From: Tatumella citrea
GTDB taxonomy: Bacteria; Pseudomonadota; Gammaproteobacteria; Enterobacterales; Enterobacteriaceae
Assembly: GCF_002163585.1 (NCBI RefSeq)
Contig: NZ_CP015579.1
Location: forward strand, 2,852,001 to 2,916,000
Length of the DNA: 64,000 nucleotides
Direction of reading: 5' to 3'
Below, piece by piece: positions 28,750-40,268 of the stretch (position 1 is its first letter; the number at the start of each line of letters is the position of its first letter). The notes under the pieces are model-generated. The model saw only the letters and a program-made list of their open reading frames with translations, was not told the DNA's origin and searched no databases. The position numbers and the translations under genes are program-made.

Positions 28750-31466
28750 TGTGCTGCCTCCTGCAGTTTTTCAATGGTTGCGCCAGACAGGAACAAAGGA
28801 ACACCCGGCATTCCCAGTGGCAGACCGACCTGACCGGCAGGCAGTGCCGCAGAAAAATGCACCGGCAGATTTACGGTTTCGCCGCCACACTGTAATTGCA
28901 GCAGCGCACCTTCGTTAACTCCCAGTTTTTCCCCTTCCTGAGGGTTAATCACCATCACTGCTTCGCTCATACGCTGACCGAACACCGGCGAGCGTTGAGA
29001 TAGCTCTTCACTGCCGAACAGACGATACATCGGTGCAACCTGCCACTGCCCGGCCGCCGGAGTTGGCGCAACAGGAGTAAACCAGTTAAGCCCGCTGGCC
29101 GAAGGTTCAATTAACCGGACGCCAGGATCACCGTTACGCAAATGCCCGCCCACTTCATCCTGGAATTTGTTCCATGCCTGAGGTGAGTTCCAGCCCGGAG
29201 CCCAGGCAAACGGAATCTGCGACCGCGGAGCCGATGGCTGGTTGTTACCTTCCATCGAGAACGCAAACATCGTGTCTTTATCCTGAGGCTGACGCGGCTC
29301 ATGCACACTGATATTGGCACGCATGGCGGTACGCCCGCTGTAACGATGAGGTGAACGCGCCAGTTTTTGACCGCGGATGCGGAACGAAGCATCCGGTGCC
29401 GCCTCTTTAATCGCTGCCAGTTGAGGATATTCTGCGATCACCGTGTCAATTACATGATCAAGTTGTGACCAGTCAATTTTCCGGCTTTCCAGCACAGCGT
29501 GCAGTGAATGCAACCAGCGCCAGCTTTCGGTGACCTGAACACTGTTATCGTAAAATGCCGGGTCAAACACCTGGAAGAACCGTTGTGCGCGGCCTTCATG
29601 GTTTACGACGGTACCATCGCTCTCAGCAAAGGTTGATGCAGGCAGGATATAATCTGCTTTTTCCAGAGTCTGAGTCTGCTGATGATCCAGCACGATCACC
29701 TGATGGCTGTTATTCAGTGCCGCATCAACCAGCGCTGCAGGAGCGTGACGGTAAAGATCATTCTCCATAATGACGACGGTATCCGCTTCACCTTTGGTCA
29801 GCATATCCAGTGCAGACTCCAGCGGTTGTCCGCCAAGCATCGCCAGGCCAATACTGTTCGTCTGCGGAGCCAGCAACGTAATACCGACATCTGCACCTTT
29901 ATTTTTCAGCGCTCTGGCGACGTTAGCTGCCGCTTCAATCATGGCCTGACTACCGGAGTGAGTTCCGGAGATAATCAGCGGTTTTTTCGCACCGCTGAGT
30001 GCCTGGACAACCACATCCAGTTTACCGTTCAGTGAACGTTCAAACTCACCGGCCGCAGGGGCATCTCCGTCAATCGCATTGGCAATTGCAAAACCAAGCC
30101 GTGCCTGCTCTTCCACACTGGCACGATAGCTCCATGCAGCAATATCATCTAAACGGGTTTCAGCCACATGGGTGACAAACAGTGGATGTTTCGCGTGCTG
30201 CCCGATGTTCAGGATGGCGGCAATCTGCCAGTCAGCAACTTTCTGAGCCGCTGCCAGTTCACGGGCTTTGCCCTTCACTGCCTGACGAACAGATAAAGCA
30301 ACGCGCGCACCTACCTGGGTCAGATCTTCGCCCAGCACTAACACTGCATCGTATGACTCAATTTCACGCAGAGACGGGGTATAAATTCCGCCGTCACGCA
30401 GCACTTCCAGAATACGCATAACATTGTCATGTTCACGGCTGGCCATCCCGGTAGAGAAGTTGTCTGCACCTACCAGTTGTTTCAGCGCAAAGTTACTTTC
30501 AATACTGGCGCGTCCGGAGCCGATACCGATGACTTTTTTGCCCTGACGCATAATATCTGCCGCCGCATTAACAATCTGCTCAGCACTCAGAGATACCCAG
30601 TCAGTGCCCCGTAATTGTCGGGAGTGACGCGGGCGATCTTTGCGGTTGACGTAGCCATAACCAAATCGGCCACGGTCGCATAAGAAGTAATGGTTTACGC
30701 TACCATTGAAACGGTTTTCGATACGGCGAAGTTCACCATAACGTTCACCGGGACTGATGTTACAACCGATGCTGCACTGCTGGCAGATGCTGGGAGCAAA
30801 CTGCATGTCCCATTTACGGTTATAACGTTCAGAGTGAGTTTTATCGGTGAATACCCCTGTCGGACAAACTTCGACCAGGTTGCCAGAAAATTCGCTTTCC
30901 AGCGTACCGTCTTCCGGCCGGCCAAAGTAGACGTTATCATGCGCACCGTAGACCCCAAGGTCAGTCCCTCCGGCATAGTCCTTGTAGTAACGGACACAGC
31001 GGTAACAGGCGATACAACGGTTCATTTCGTGGGAGATAAACGGACCGAGATCCTGGTTCTGGTGGGTGCGCTTGGTAAACCGATAGCGGCGGAAACTGTG
31101 GCCCGTCATCACGGTCATATCCTGAAGGTGGCAGTTACCGCCCTCTTCGCAAACCGGACAATCATGGGGGTGGTTGGTCATCAGCCATTCCACCACACTT
31201 TCACGGAATTCCTTTGCTTCGGCATCTTCAACAGAAATGAAGGTACCGTCAGAGGCCGGAGTCATACAGGACATCACCAGACGTCCGCGGGTATCTTCGG
31301 CATTCTGATATTGCTTTACCGCACACTGGCGGCAGGCACCCACGCTCCCGAGCGCCGGATGCCAACAGAAATAAGGAATATCCAGCCCGAGAGAAAGACA
31401 AGCCTGTAACAGGTTGTCCGCCCCGTTTACTTCATATTCTTTACCGTCTACATGAATAGTAGCCAT
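28746..31466 (-). CDS. nuoG: NADH-quinone oxidoreductase subunit G
   Basis: Largest peripheral subunit, 906 residues, with a molybdopterin-oxidoreductase-like fold. The N-terminal region binds a 2Fe-2S ([15 protein letters not shown]) and 4Fe-4S clusters ([21 protein letters not shown]). The extra cluster N7 ligands CQQCSIGC and a later Cys ([12 protein letters not shown]) are present, as in E. coli. Start [13 protein letters not shown] at 31466 has GGAAG upstream; three extra codons (to 31475) are in frame. It is 113 bp from nuoF; the gap holds a 7-bp hairpin (CTTTCGC / GCGAAAG). Confidence 0.98.
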   Translation of the reverse strand: MATIHVDGKEYEVNGADNLLQACLSLGLDIPYFCWHPALGSVGACRQCAVKQYQNAEDTRGRLVMSCMTPASDGTFISVEDAEAKEFRESVVEWLMTNHPHDCPVCEEGGNCHLQDMTVMTGHSFRRYRFTKRTHQNQDLGPFISHEMNRCIACYRCVRYYKDYAGGTDLGVYGAHDNVYFGRPEDGTLESEFSGNLVEVCPTGVFTDKTHSERYNRKWDMQFAPSICQQCSIGCNISPGERYGELRRIENRFNGSVNHYFLCDRGRFGYGYVNRKDRPRHSRQLRGTDWVSLSAEQIVNAAADIMRQGKKVIGIGSGRASIESNFALKQLVGADNFSTGMASREHDNVMRILEVLRDGGIYTPSLREIESYDAVLVLGEDLTQVGARVALSVRQAVKGKARELAAAQKVADWQIAAILNIGQHAKHPLFVTHVAETRLDDIAAWSYRASVEEQARLGFAIANAIDGDAPAAGEFERSLNGKLDVVVQALSGAKKPLIISGTHSGSQAMIEAAANVARALKNKGADVGITLLAPQTNSIGLAMLGGQPLESALDMLTKGEADTVVIMENDLYRHAPAALVDAALNNSHQVIVLDHQQTQTLEKADYILPASTFAESDGTVVNHEGRAQRFFQVFDPAFYDNSVQVTESWRWLHSLHAVLESRKIDWSQLDHVIDTVIAEYPQLAAIKEAAPDASFRIRGQKLARSPHRYSGRTAMRANISVHEPRQPQDKDTMFAFSMEGNNQPSAPRSQIPFAWAPGWNSPQAWNKFQDEVGGHLRNGDPGVRLIEPSASGLNWFTPVAPTPAAGQWQVAPMYRLFGSEELSQRSPVFGQRMSEAVMVINPQEGEKLGVNEGALLQLQCGGETVNLPVHFSAALPAGQVGLPLGMPGVPLFLSGATIEKLQEAAQ

Positions 31467-31579
31467 AGTGAACATGCTTCCGTAAGGCTCGTGCCGGCAC
31501 GAGCGTTAAACATAATACTTATAATTTTCGTGGTTTCCGGGGCTCTTTCGCACGCTGTGTTGGCGAAAGCTGACCAGGG

Positions 31580-32926
31580 CTACCAGCGTGATTTCAGCAG
31601 GTTAGGCTGGATGCCCGCAATCTGGTTAAGATTGCCGAATACCTGAGGTGCAATACCCGCTTCAAACTCGTCACGGAAGTATTTAATCGCACTCTGCAAA
31701 GGTTCCACGGCGCCCGGCGCATGGGCGCAAAATGTTTTGCCCGGCCCCAGCTGACGACATAATTGCTGCAAGGTTTCGATATCACCCGGTTGCCCTTTGC
31801 CCTGCTCCAGAGCACGAAGAATCTTCACACTCCACGGCAAACCATCGCGGCACGGGGTACACCAGCCGCAGGATTCACGCGCAAAGAATTCTTCAAGGTT
31901 ACGCACCAGCGACACCATATTAATCTCGTGGTCGACAGCCATTGCCAGAGCTGTTCCAAGACGGCTGCCCGCTTTACCAATGCTGGCAAATTCCATTGGC
32001 AGATCGAGGTGGCTTTCGGTCAGAAAATCGGTACCTGCTCCGCCTGGTTGCCAGGCTTTAAATTTCAGGCCATCCCGCATGCCACCGGCATAATCCTCAA
32101 GAATTTCCCGGGCAGTGATCCCGAACGGCAACTCCCAGACACCCGGGTTTTTTACCCGTCCGGAAAAGCCCATCATCTTGGTACCTGCATCTTCACTGCC
32201 GGAAATCCCTTTGTACCATTCAACGCCATTGGCCATGATTGCCGGTACGTTAGACAGGGTCTCCACATTGTTTACGCAGGTAGGCTTACCCCAGGCACCG
32301 GCCGATGCCGGGAAAGGAGGCTTGGAACGCGGGTTAGCGCGACGTCCTTCCAGCGAGTTAATCAGTGCGGTTTCTTCACCACAGATGTAACGCCCTGCAC
32401 CGGTATGCACCATCAACTCAAAATCGAATCCGGTTCCGAGGATGTTTTTCCCCAGCAGTCCGGCTGCTGTCGCTTCTTCAATTGCCCGCCGCAGGTTGGC
32501 TGCGGCTTCAATATATTCACCGCGCAGGAAGATATAACCGCGATAAGCCTTCAGAGCGAATGCACCAATTAACATCCCTTCCACCAACTGGTGCGGCATT
32601 TGCTCCATTAACAAACGGTCTTTGTAGGTGCCTGGCTCCATCTCATCGGCGTTACACAGCAGGTAACGGATGTTCATGGATTCATCTTTTGGCATCAGGC
32701 TCCACTTCAGCCCGGTGGAGAAACCTGCGCCACCACGCCCTTTCAGCCCGGAATCTTTGATTTGTGCCACAATTTCATCAGGGGCCATCGACTGCAGTGC
32801 TTTAATGGCGCCGGCATAGCCGTTTTTACTGCGGTATTCGTCCAGAAACACCGGCTGCTGATCGTCACGCATACGCCAGGTGAGAGGATGTGTTTCCGCA
32901 GTACGAATGATAGTCTTCACGGTCAT
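31580..32926 (-). CDS. nuoF: NADH-quinone oxidoreductase subunit F
   Basis: NADH- and FMN-binding subunit with cluster N3, where electrons enter complex I. The 448 residues include the glycine-rich NADH/FMN motif [35 protein letters not shown], and the N3 ligands ESCGWCTPC plus a later FCAHAPGA Cys. The start at ATG 32926 overlaps the nuoE stop (ATGA); the frame is open upstream within nuoE. E. coli NuoF is 445 residues. Confidence 0.98.
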   Translation of the reverse strand: MTVKTIIRTAETHPLTWRMRDDQQPVFLDEYRSKNGYAGAIKALQSMAPDEIVAQIKDSGLKGRGGAGFSTGLKWSLMPKDESMNIRYLLCNADEMEPGTYKDRLLMEQMPHQLVEGMLIGAFALKAYRGYIFLRGEYIEAAANLRRAIEEATAAGLLGKNILGTGFDFELMVHTGAGRYICGEETALINSLEGRRANPRSKPPFPASAGAWGKPTCVNNVETLSNVPAIMANGVEWYKGISGSEDAGTKMMGFSGRVKNPGVWELPFGITAREILEDYAGGMRDGLKFKAWQPGGAGTDFLTESHLDLPMEFASIGKAGSRLGTALAMAVDHEINMVSLVRNLEEFFARESCGWCTPCRDGLPWSVKILRALEQGKGQPGDIETLQQLCRQLGPGKTFCAHAPGAVEPLQSAIKYFRDEFEAGIAPQVFGNLNQIAGIQPNLLKSRW

Positions 32927-33441
32927 TGATACTGCTCCAGTAAAGTGGCAATCGATTCCGGGGTCAGATGGACATGCGTCTGTTCGCCTACCATCATCGT
33001 CGGCCCTTTGTCGCAATTACCCAGACAGCAGGTTGGCAGCAATGTAAAGCGACCATCTGCGGTCGTCTGGCCTGGCTTGATATTTAGCGCCTGTTCAAGT
33101 GCCGCCTGAATCCCCTGATAACCGGTAATGTGACAAACCACACTGTCGCAGTAACGAATCACATGTCGTCCGACCGGCTTACGGTAAATCTGGCTGTAGA
33201 AGGTAGCGACACCTTCCACATCACTGGCAGGGATACCCAGCACATCAGCAATGGCATCAATCGCACCATCAGGCACCCAGCCGCGATGTTTCTGAACAAT
33301 TTTCAATGCTTCTATCGACGCTGCACGGGCATCTTCGTAATGATGCTTTTCGTGTTCAATTGCCTGGTACTCTTCTGCGTTCAGCACAAAAGTTTCTGCA
33401 GGGTCAATCGTTTTAACGGCTATTTTCTGGTCATTCATCAT
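32923..33441 (-). CDS. nuoE: NADH-quinone oxidoreductase subunit E
   Basis: Thioredoxin-fold subunit with the off-pathway 2Fe-2S cluster N1a. The 172 residues contain the ligand pairs CDSVVC and CCLGNC. The N-terminus starts with two Met codons; either is possible. The ATG shares a base with the nuoCD stop (TAATG), so translation is coupled. Confidence 0.97.
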   Translation of the reverse strand: MMNDQKIAVKTIDPAETFVLNAEEYQAIEHEKHHYEDARAASIEALKIVQKHRGWVPDGAIDAIADVLGIPASDVEGVATFYSQIYRKPVGRHVIRYCDSVVCHITGYQGIQAALEQALNIKPGQTTADGRFTLLPTCCLGNCDKGPTMMVGEQTHVHLTPESIATLLEQYQ

Positions 33442-35240
33442 TAGCGGTCCACGTCAGACATAACAAAATCAATACTGCCGAGATAGACAATCAGGTCTGA
33501 AACCAGGCTGCCACGGATCACCGACGGTATTTGCTGCAAATGCGGGAAGCTTGGGGTCCTGACACGGGTGCGGTAGCTCATCGTGCTGCCGTCACTGGTC
33601 AGGTAGTAGCTGTTAATCCCCTTAGTAGCTTCAATCATCTGGAACGACTCATTGGCCGGCATCACCGGTCCCCAGGAAACCTGCAGGAAGTGAGTGATCA
33701 GCGTTTCGATATGTTGCAGAGTACGTTCTTTCGGCGGCGGAGTTGTCAGCGGGTGATCGGCTTTAAATGCTCCTGCAGGCATATTATTCAGGCACTGCTC
33801 AAGGATGCGTAATGACTGCCACATCTCTTCCATTTTCAGCATCACACGGCTGTAAGCATCGCTGACGCCATCCCCGACAGGGACCTCAAAGTCGAAATTT
33901 TCATAGCCTGAGTATGGACGCCATTTACGAACGTCAAAATCCAGCCCGGTCGCACGCAACGCAGCCCCGGTAGTGCCCCACTCCAGCGCTTCTTTTTGGT
34001 TGTAAGCGGCAACACCCTTAGAACGCCCAATCAGTACCGTGTTACGTAATGCCGCTTTGTCATACTCTTTCAGACGTTTTGGCATCCAGTCGAGGAAATC
34101 GCGCAACAACCGTTCCCAACCTTTCGGTAGATCATGTGCCACACCACCAATACGGAACCAGGCCGGATGCATACGGAATCCGGTGATAGCTTCAACCACA
34201 TCGTAAATTTTCTGGCGGTCAGTAAAGGCAAAGAACACCGGAGTCATTGCTCCGACGTCCTGAATAAAGGTGGAGATATATAACAGGTGGCTGTTTATAC
34301 GGAATAACTCAGACAGCATGACGCGGATGACATTAACCCGGTCCGGCACAGTAATACCGGCCAGCTTTTCTACTGCCAGTACGTAAGGCATTTCATTAAC
34401 ACAACCACCGAGGTATTCAATACGGTCTGTGTAAGGGATATAGCTGTGCCAGGACTGACGCTCACCCATTTTCTCGGCGCCACGATGGTGGTAACCGATA
34501 TCCGGAACACAGTCGACAATCTCTTCACCATCCAGCTGCAGAATGATGCGGAAGGCACCGTGCGCCGACGGGTGGTTAGGACCAAGGTTCAGGAACATAA
34601 AATCTTCGTTCGCCGTCCCCCGCTTCATGCCCCAGGCTTCCGGATTAAAGGTCAGTGCCTCCATTTCCAGATCTTCTTTGGCTTTAGTCAGCGAGAACGG
34701 ATCGAATTCAGTAGCACGGGCCGGATAATCTTTACGCAGCGGATGACCGGTCCAGGTGTCAGGCATCATGATGCGGGTCAGATGCGGGTGCCCACGGAAG
34801 GTGATACCAAACATTTCCCAGGTTTCACGTTCATACCAGTTAGCATTTGGGAAAATACTGGTAATTGTAGGTAAATACAGATCGTTTTCTGACAGCGCGA
34901 CTTTAATCATAATGTCGCGGTTACGTTCCACGGATAACAGATGGTAGAACACAGAAAAGTCAGCAGCCGGTAAGCCCTGACGGTGGGTACGCAGTCGTTC
35001 ATCTACACCATGCAGGTCATAAAGCATGACATAGGGTTTAGGCAGCTTACGTAAAAAGGTAATTACTTCCGGTAATTGTTCACGCGGCACCCAGACCACC
35101 GGTATTCCGGTACGGGTTGGCTGAACAGTAAAGGCCTCGGGGCCAAAACGATTACGCAACTCACCGACAACAGGATCATCCAGATGATCCCTTGTTTGCC
35201 ATGCCGGCAGAACGGAGTCTTGCGTGTTCAAATCAGTCAT
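33441..35240 (-). CDS. nuoC: NADH-quinone oxidoreductase fused subunits C/D
   Basis: Fusion of NuoC (about residues 1-190) and NuoD (about 205-599), as in E. coli and most gammaproteobacteria. NuoD forms the quinone site: [12 protein letters not shown] with the quinone-head His, [14 protein letters not shown] and the [10 protein letters not shown]-terminus are all present. ATG 35240 gives MTDLN..; the frame extends to 35288. It is 114 bp downstream of nuoB. Confidence 0.98.
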   Translation of the reverse strand: MTDLNTQDSVLPAWQTRDHLDDPVVGELRNRFGPEAFTVQPTRTGIPVVWVPREQLPEVITFLRKLPKPYVMLYDLHGVDERLRTHRQGLPAADFSVFYHLLSVERNRDIMIKVALSENDLYLPTITSIFPNANWYERETWEMFGITFRGHPHLTRIMMPDTWTGHPLRKDYPARATEFDPFSLTKAKEDLEMEALTFNPEAWGMKRGTANEDFMFLNLGPNHPSAHGAFRIILQLDGEEIVDCVPDIGYHHRGAEKMGERQSWHSYIPYTDRIEYLGGCVNEMPYVLAVEKLAGITVPDRVNVIRVMLSELFRINSHLLYISTFIQDVGAMTPVFFAFTDRQKIYDVVEAITGFRMHPAWFRIGGVAHDLPKGWERLLRDFLDWMPKRLKEYDKAALRNTVLIGRSKGVAAYNQKEALEWGTTGAALRATGLDFDVRKWRPYSGYENFDFEVPVGDGVSDAYSRVMLKMEEMWQSLRILEQCLNNMPAGAFKADHPLTTPPPKERTLQHIETLITHFLQVSWGPVMPANESFQMIEATKGINSYYLTSDGSTMSYRTRVRTPSFPHLQQIPSVIRGSLVSDLIVYLGSIDFVMSDVDR

Positions 35241-35354
35241 ACGATATTCACCATTTCGGCCCGTATCCGGGCACTTATAAGATGACATCAGGATGAAAAT
35301 CCGGCGGGGTTAATTCTGCCTACGCCAGGTAAATCGCATCCCTAAATAACCGGC

Positions 35355-36035
35355 TTAAATTTCATCCGGGGTGCGCAGGTTAGTCACAGCAATACGCTCG
35401 CCACGTTTACGTTCACGTTCCGATGGCATATTGGCTCTGTAAACCCCCTGATCGCCTACAACCCAGGAGAGTGGACGGCGCTCTTTGCCGATTGACTCCT
35501 GCAACAGCAATAACGCCTGCATATAAGCTTCAGGACGGGGTGGACATCCCGGGATGTAAACATCAACCGGCAGGAATTTATCCACGCCCTGCACTACCGA
35601 ATAGATATCGTACATTCCGCCAGAGTTAGCACAGGCTCCCATCGAAATAACCCACTTCGGTTCCAGCATCTGGTCATATAACCGCTGAATAACGGGAGCC
35701 ATTTTGGTAAACGGGGTGCCTGCAATGACCATAAAGTCAGCCTGGCGAGGAGAAGCACGCATAACTTCAGCGCCGAAACGCGCTACGTCATGCACTGCAG
35801 TAAAAGAGGTTGTCATTTCGACATAACAGCAGGAAAGACCGAAGTTATAAGGCCAGAGCGAGTTTTTTCTGCCCCAGTTAACCATGTCATGTAATGCGTG
35901 CTCGAGTTTGCCCATATACACACTGCGGTGGACATGCTGCTCCAGCGGATCGCTTACAATTTCCTGTTTCTGCAGAGGGTAACGATCGTTGTCACCATTA
36001 CCTTCGGGGTCTATGCGGGTCAGCGTATAGTCCAT
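35355..36035 (-). CDS. nuoB: NADH-quinone oxidoreductase subunit B
   Basis: Peripheral subunit holding the terminal cluster N2 that reduces quinone. Four Cys ligands are present: the tandem pair in [10 protein letters not shown], one in [10 protein letters not shown] and one in [10 protein letters not shown]. The 226-residue protein is slightly longer than E. coli NuoB (220), with about four extra residues (EHAL) in the [17 protein letters not shown] segment. A Pro replaces the E. coli Cys in [10 protein letters not shown], which is not a cluster ligand. 15 bp separate it from nuoA. Confidence 0.97.
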   Translation of the reverse strand: MDYTLTRIDPEGNGDNDRYPLQKQEIVSDPLEQHVHRSVYMGKLEHALHDMVNWGRKNSLWPYNFGLSCCYVEMTTSFTAVHDVARFGAEVMRASPRQADFMVIAGTPFTKMAPVIQRLYDQMLEPKWVISMGACANSGGMYDIYSVVQGVDKFLPVDVYIPGCPPRPEAYMQALLLLQESIGKERRPLSWVVGDQGVYRANMPSERERKRGERIAVTNLRTPDEI

Positions 36036-36050
36036 TTTAATGCCTCGCTG

Positions 36051-36497
36051 TTACTGCTTTTGAGAGGGAATATCACTGCGTCCGGCGTCAGTAGTGACAG
36101 GGACCCGACGGCGGGCTGGCGCCCAGTCCAGCGCACCAATCCGCGCCAGATACACCAGACCTGCCAGTAATACCAAAATAAAAATTGTCGCTTCTGCAAA
36201 GCCGACCCAGCCACTTTCCCGCACTGAGGTAGACCAGGCGTAAAGGAACAGGGCTTCAACATCGAAAATGACGAAGAACATCGCCACCAGATAAAATTTT
36301 GCAGACAAGCGCAGCTGAGTATTACCGACCGCGTCGATACCCGACTCGAAAGGAGTATTTTTATATCGGGCTTTAGCCCTGCCGCCGAGTAACCAGCCAC
36401 CGGTTAACATGAAGGCACAGAGACCAAAAGCAATTACGACAAATACAACGAAAGCCCAATGATGTGCGATTACTTCAATGGTTGTTGACATACTCAT
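36051..36497 (-). CDS. nuoA: NADH-quinone oxidoreductase subunit A
   Basis: First gene of the operon. The 148 residues form three transmembrane helices around the quinone-access region, with [39 protein letters not shown] conserved. [16 protein letters not shown] matches the E. coli N-terminus exactly at the start. The basic C-terminal tail is variable in the family. Confidence 0.97.
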   Translation of the reverse strand: MSMSTTIEVIAHHWAFVVFVVIAFGLCAFMLTGGWLLGGRAKARYKNTPFESGIDAVGNTQLRLSAKFYLVAMFFVIFDVEALFLYAWSTSVRESGWVGFAEATIFILVLLAGLVYLARIGALDWAPARRRVPVTTDAGRSDIPSQKQ

Positions 36498-36900
36498 GCT
36501 TACTCATCAAACGTGGCTCAGAGACTTACCAGACAGCGATCGTCCATCACCACAACAATTCAAGGGAAGGGTATTAACGTTATAAAGAGTGCTGCAGGAT
36601 TCGTATCCACAGCATTTTTATGGGTTTTTTACCCCTTTTGGTAACCTTTTGTCAACCTTGACAATTATAGTTAAAGACTAATTCACAAAACAAACATATT
36701 ATTAACAAGTAGTGCGCCTACGTCCAGCTAAATCGCTTCAGTTGCGGTCGCCTAATAGCCAACTTGTTCAAATCACAGACTAAGTCCTTATAGTCTGGCA
36801 GGTCTTTGGTCATTTTCCTTCCTGAACACAGATTATTTTTTTGATCGAGAGCAGGCTTATGGCGAGACTGAATAAAAAATAACCATTTCCCGGCTTTTTA
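36498..36900 (-). promoter_or_regulatory. nuo promoter region with 11-bp direct repeats
   Basis: About 400 bp without ORFs upstream of nuoA. Two 11-bp direct repeats (CTTTTGGTAAC 36635-36645 and CTTTTGTCAAC 36646-36656, 9/11 identical) are followed by TTGACAA, which also forms a palindrome TTGTCAA-CC-TTGACAA at 36649-36664. On the minus strand these read as G-T-T-containing elements at 11-bp spacing, the arrangement of ArcA direct-repeat sites; ArcA represses nuo in E. coli. The minus-strand TTGACA with TAAAAA 18 bp on is a possible sigma-70 promoter. All are inferences. Confidence 0.45.
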
Positions 36901-36927
36901 TTCAGCTGAACGTTAAATTCCGAACAT

Positions 36928-36965
36928 AAAAAAACCCGTCGGCAAACGTTTTGCCGGCGGGTTTT
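36928..36965 (-). terminator. Rho-independent terminator of lrhA
   Basis: Long stem AAAACCCG-T-CGGCAAA / TTTGCCG-G-CGGGTTTT with a tiny loop, followed on the minus strand by TTTTTTATG. It lies about 40 bp beyond the lrhA stop. Confidence 0.92.
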
Positions 36966-37003
36966 GCGGGTCTGTATCAACCCTGGCTGGTAGTAAAGTG
37001 CTA

Positions 37004-37960
37004 TTAGCCAGCAATATCTCTGGCGGTCAGCTCTGCCATATCCTCTTCGTCTTCACCGCTATATTCATCATGTGCAGACAGTGGATGGGAAGGATCGGCC
37101 AGCGGTTGTAACACAGTGAAAATTGACCTCAACAATTCATTATCACTGTTTTCCAAACGACACAGCAGATACTGAGTATCGGGCAGTGCCGGTAGTCCTT
37201 CGGCGTTCCCCAGCACCCGAACTTCCGGGCCAATCATTTCTGCAGGTCGGGCAGTGGCACCCAGTCCTGATTTGACGGCTACTTTTACGGCAGATAACGA
37301 CGCGGCCACATATGAGATTCGCCACGGCGTGCCGTTACGGTTCAGACTATCAATGGCCATTTCACGGTAAGGATTTGGCTCATCCTGCAGAACCAGAGGT
37401 AATGCTTCGCCGTGACGGAATGCGTAATCTGCGGCACAGAACCACAATGTGGGTGAGGTACGCAATACCTGACTGATAACACCTTCGTGCCCTGCTGTAG
37501 TAAGCACAATATCAACATCTTTATTTTCCAGCAGAGTGAAAACGGTCGCCGAAGGGTTGATGCGAATATCAATCGTTAGTTTCGGGTACAACGTGGTAAT
37601 ACGGTTAAGAACGTAAGGCAGCAACGTTTCAGCGGTATCTTCGGTAACGCCTATGGTCAGAACGCCCTGGACGTTGCTATACATCAGTGATGCACAAGCC
37701 TCATCATTAAATCGTAATATTTTACGGGCATAACCGAGTAACTGAATACCGTGTTCAGTCAGTAACTTATTACGGCCATGTCTGGCGAACAGTTCTTTAC
37801 CAACCAGTTGCTCAAGCCTCTGCATTTGCTGACTGACTGCAGATTGTGTACGGCAAACTGCTGCTGCCGCGGCCGCAAAGGTATTCAGATCAGCTACTGC
37901 AACAAAGGTCCTTAACAGATCAAGGTCCAGATTCATAATTGGAGGATTAGTATTTGTCAT
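37004..37960 (-). CDS. lrhA: LysR-type regulator LrhA
   Basis: LysR family regulator that in E. coli represses flhDC, fimbriae and rpoS translation; orthologues HexA and PecT control virulence exoenzymes in plant pathogens. The 318-residue protein has an N-terminal winged helix ([38 protein letters not shown], about 10-48), nearly identical to E. coli. The effector domain is more diverged, with an acidic C-terminus ([13 protein letters not shown]). It lies directly upstream of nuo in the same direction, as in E. coli, but is insulated by a strong terminator. Confidence 0.95.
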   Translation of the reverse strand: MTNTNPPIMNLDLDLLRTFVAVADLNTFAAAAAAVCRTQSAVSQQMQRLEQLVGKELFARHGRNKLLTEHGIQLLGYARKILRFNDEACASLMYSNVQGVLTIGVTEDTAETLLPYVLNRITTLYPKLTIDIRINPSATVFTLLENKDVDIVLTTAGHEGVISQVLRTSPTLWFCAADYAFRHGEALPLVLQDEPNPYREMAIDSLNRNGTPWRISYVAASLSAVKVAVKSGLGATARPAEMIGPEVRVLGNAEGLPALPDTQYLLCRLENSDNELLRSIFTVLQPLADPSHPLSAHDEYSGEDEEDMAELTARDIAG

Positions 37961-38896
37961 ATTTTATAGTCACTTATAAGTTTTTTATTACTTACTGCCC
38001 TGGTGTTACTTTAAAACCTGCCTACTGACAGGATACAAACAGAACCCAGAAATCTCCAGGTCAGGGTCCGACGGCAATCAGGCCAGTCAAAGAAAAAGTC
38101 CCTGATATTCAGAAATTTCTCATGGATACAGATAGTTAGTTTCATTATCTCATTCACCTGCTACTGCATTACCTCCCGGAATGCTTCATCAACAATTTTA
38201 GATGATTTATGCCTCATTAAAAGGCAGCGCGTAAAATTCATTGCAGATTTCAATCGCATTAAATTTATTAATAATACTTAATCATTTTTAACCGTGAATT
38301 GGAATTTTTTTTATATAAAACTACATAATTTTTGACCTGGTTCATATTCAGTGACTCACATTTTCTCTTCTTTTACACTGGGACTTTACTTATAGGGTGC
38401 TCACCCTTCGGAAATAAACTATCTTCATGTTTTTAATATGTAATTTTCTAATTCAATGATAAATAAACCATCAGTATTTATTAGAATTTAGCAGAATTAT
38501 CTTAATTAACTATTGATTCGGAATGCTATTTGTTGTTTTTCTAATCTTTACAATAAAAATGAAAGCGATTACATAGATAAATAATCAATTAACACTAACT
38601 GATATTTGGCGGCTTTTATTTTTTAACGGGGAAATATATCTGGCAGATATTCTCTGAATATCAACCAGATACAAAGCAACAACACACCAGTACAAAATTC
38701 TGATTTTGAACTTTTTTGCAGCCATTCAATCCAGATATCTGATGATTGACATTATATAATAATATTAAAATAACTGATGAGCTAAACAACTGTCCAAAAC
38801 AGCTCTTTACCCTTCTTTTAGCCGGATCAGAGGAGTACATTTATAGGGTTGACTCACAGGGCAGACAAATGGACTCTGCCATCCAAGGCGATTGTA
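37961..38896. other. Long AT-rich intergenic region between lrhA and alaA
   Basis: About 935 bp with no credible ORF, strongly AT-rich from about 38200 to 38800, containing many A/T runs and a small hairpin AGGGTG-CT-CACCCT (about 38395-38408). A similarly long gap exists in E. coli, where lrhA has a distant promoter and long 5' leader. It must hold the divergent lrhA and alaA promoters. AT content suggests H-NS binding. I could not identify an sRNA in it. Confidence 0.6.
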
Positions 38897-40114
38897 ATGA
38901 CTCAAAAAATTGAAAAATCCGCGAAGCTCGATAACGTCTGTTACGATATCCGGGGCCCGGTTCTGAAAGAGGCGAAACGCCTTGAAGAAGAAGGAAATAA
39001 AGTTCTTAAACTCAATATCGGAAATCCGGCTCCTTTTGGTTTTGAAGCACCGGACGAAATTTTGGTCGATGTGATAAAGCATCTGCCTACGTCTCAGGGT
39101 TACTGTGATTCAAAAGGGCTCTATTCCGCCCGAAAAGCTATTATGCAGCACTACCAGGAACGTGGCATGCGGGATGTCACGGTAGAAGATATCTATATCG
39201 GTAACGGTGTCTCCGAATTAATCCTGCAGTCTATGCAGGCATTATTAAATACCGGAGATGAAATGCTGGTTCCGGCCCCCGATTATCCACTGTGGACGGC
39301 CTCAGTATCTTTATCCAGCGGTAAAGCCGTTCATTATCTGTGTGACGAATCTGCCGGATGGTTTCCTGACCTCGAGGATATTCGCGCCAAAATCACGCCA
39401 CGTACCCGTGGGATTGTGATTATTAATCCGAATAATCCAACCGGAGCAGTTTACAGTAAAGAGCTGTTGCTGGAGATTGTTGCCATCGCCCGCGAACATA
39501 ACCTGATTATTTTTGCCGACGAGATATACGATAAGATTCTCTATGATGAAGCTCAGCATCACTCCATTGCCGCACTTGCACCGGATTTGCTGACGGTGAC
39601 ATTTAACGGACTATCGAAAACCTACCGTGTTGCTGGCTTCCGCCAGGGATGGATGGTTCTCAACGGACCGAAAAAGCATGCTAAAGGCTATATCGAAGGC
39701 CTGGAAATGCTCGCTTCCATGCGCCTGTGCGCCAATGTTCCGGCACAGCACGCTATCCAGACAGCGCTCGGCGGTTATCAAAGCATCAGCGAATTTATTG
39801 TACCGGAAGGCCGTTTGTACCAACAACGGGACCGGGCATGGGAACTGATTAATGATATTCCCGGGGTCAGTTGCGTGAAACCACAGGGAGCGCTGTATAT
39901 GTTCCCTCGCATTGATCCTAAAAAATTCAACCTGCATGATGATCAGAAAATGGTACTGGATTTTCTTCTGCAGGAAAAAGTTCTGCTGGTACAAGGTACT
40001 GCCTTTAACTGGCCATGGCCGGACCATGTGCGGATAGTTACCCTGCCCCGTGTGGATGATCTGGAAATGGCAATTGGTAAATTTGGCCGCTTCCTGGAAC
40101 ATTATCGCCAGTAA
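38897..40114 (+). CDS. alaA: Glutamate-pyruvate aminotransferase AlaA
   Basis: PLP-dependent class I aminotransferase, the main alanine-synthesising transaminase. The 405 residues show NPNNPTGAVYS, the catalytic region FADEIYDKILYD, the PLP-lysine in FNGLSKTYRVAGFRQGWM, and C-terminal HVRIVTLPR. ATG 38897, with AAGG upstream, gives MTQKIEKSAKLDNVCYDIRGP, aligned with E. coli AlaA (405 aa); a TTG at 38849 is also in frame but unneeded. It is divergent from lrhA and followed by a terminator. Confidence 0.97.
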   Translation: MTQKIEKSAKLDNVCYDIRGPVLKEAKRLEEEGNKVLKLNIGNPAPFGFEAPDEILVDVIKHLPTSQGYCDSKGLYSARKAIMQHYQERGMRDVTVEDIYIGNGVSELILQSMQALLNTGDEMLVPAPDYPLWTASVSLSSGKAVHYLCDESAGWFPDLEDIRAKITPRTRGIVIINPNNPTGAVYSKELLLEIVAIAREHNLIIFADEIYDKILYDEAQHHSIAALAPDLLTVTFNGLSKTYRVAGFRQGWMVLNGPKKHAKGYIEGLEMLASMRLCANVPAQHAIQTALGGYQSISEFIVPEGRLYQQRDRAWELINDIPGVSCVKPQGALYMFPRIDPKKFNLHDDQKMVLDFLLQEKVLLVQGTAFNWPWPDHVRIVTLPRVDDLEMAIGKFGRFLEHYRQ

Positions 40115-40126
40115 TCTCTGCTTTGT

Positions 40127-40150
40127 CGTCCGGCCCTCCCGGGCTGGACG
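40127..40150 (+). terminator. Terminator after alaA
   Basis: Ten-bp GC-rich stem CGTCCGGCCC / GGGCTGGACG (one G-U pair) with a TCCC loop, 12 bp after the alaA stop, followed by CCCTTATTT. Confidence 0.65.
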
Positions 40151-40268
40151 CCCTTATTTACCATTATCCTCTCGTGCTTTGCTCTTTAGTCTCACCGTCC
40201 GTCTGCAGCAAACTCCTGCTATTATTGACGCCACTGCATTTACCAACCGGCGCAAAAGGAACCAGATA

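Noticed and set aside
30690..31409. 239-codon ORF antisense to nuoG
   Set aside because: Long, but exactly opposite a conserved Fe-S-rich coding region; a shadow of codon bias.
31763..32572. 269-codon ORF antisense to nuoF
   Set aside because: Shadow ORF opposite a certain gene, with no family features.
40050..40268. Upstream extension of the yfbR frame
   Set aside because: It reads through the end of alaA and its terminator; the start at 40269 with AAAGGAACC upstream fits the family.
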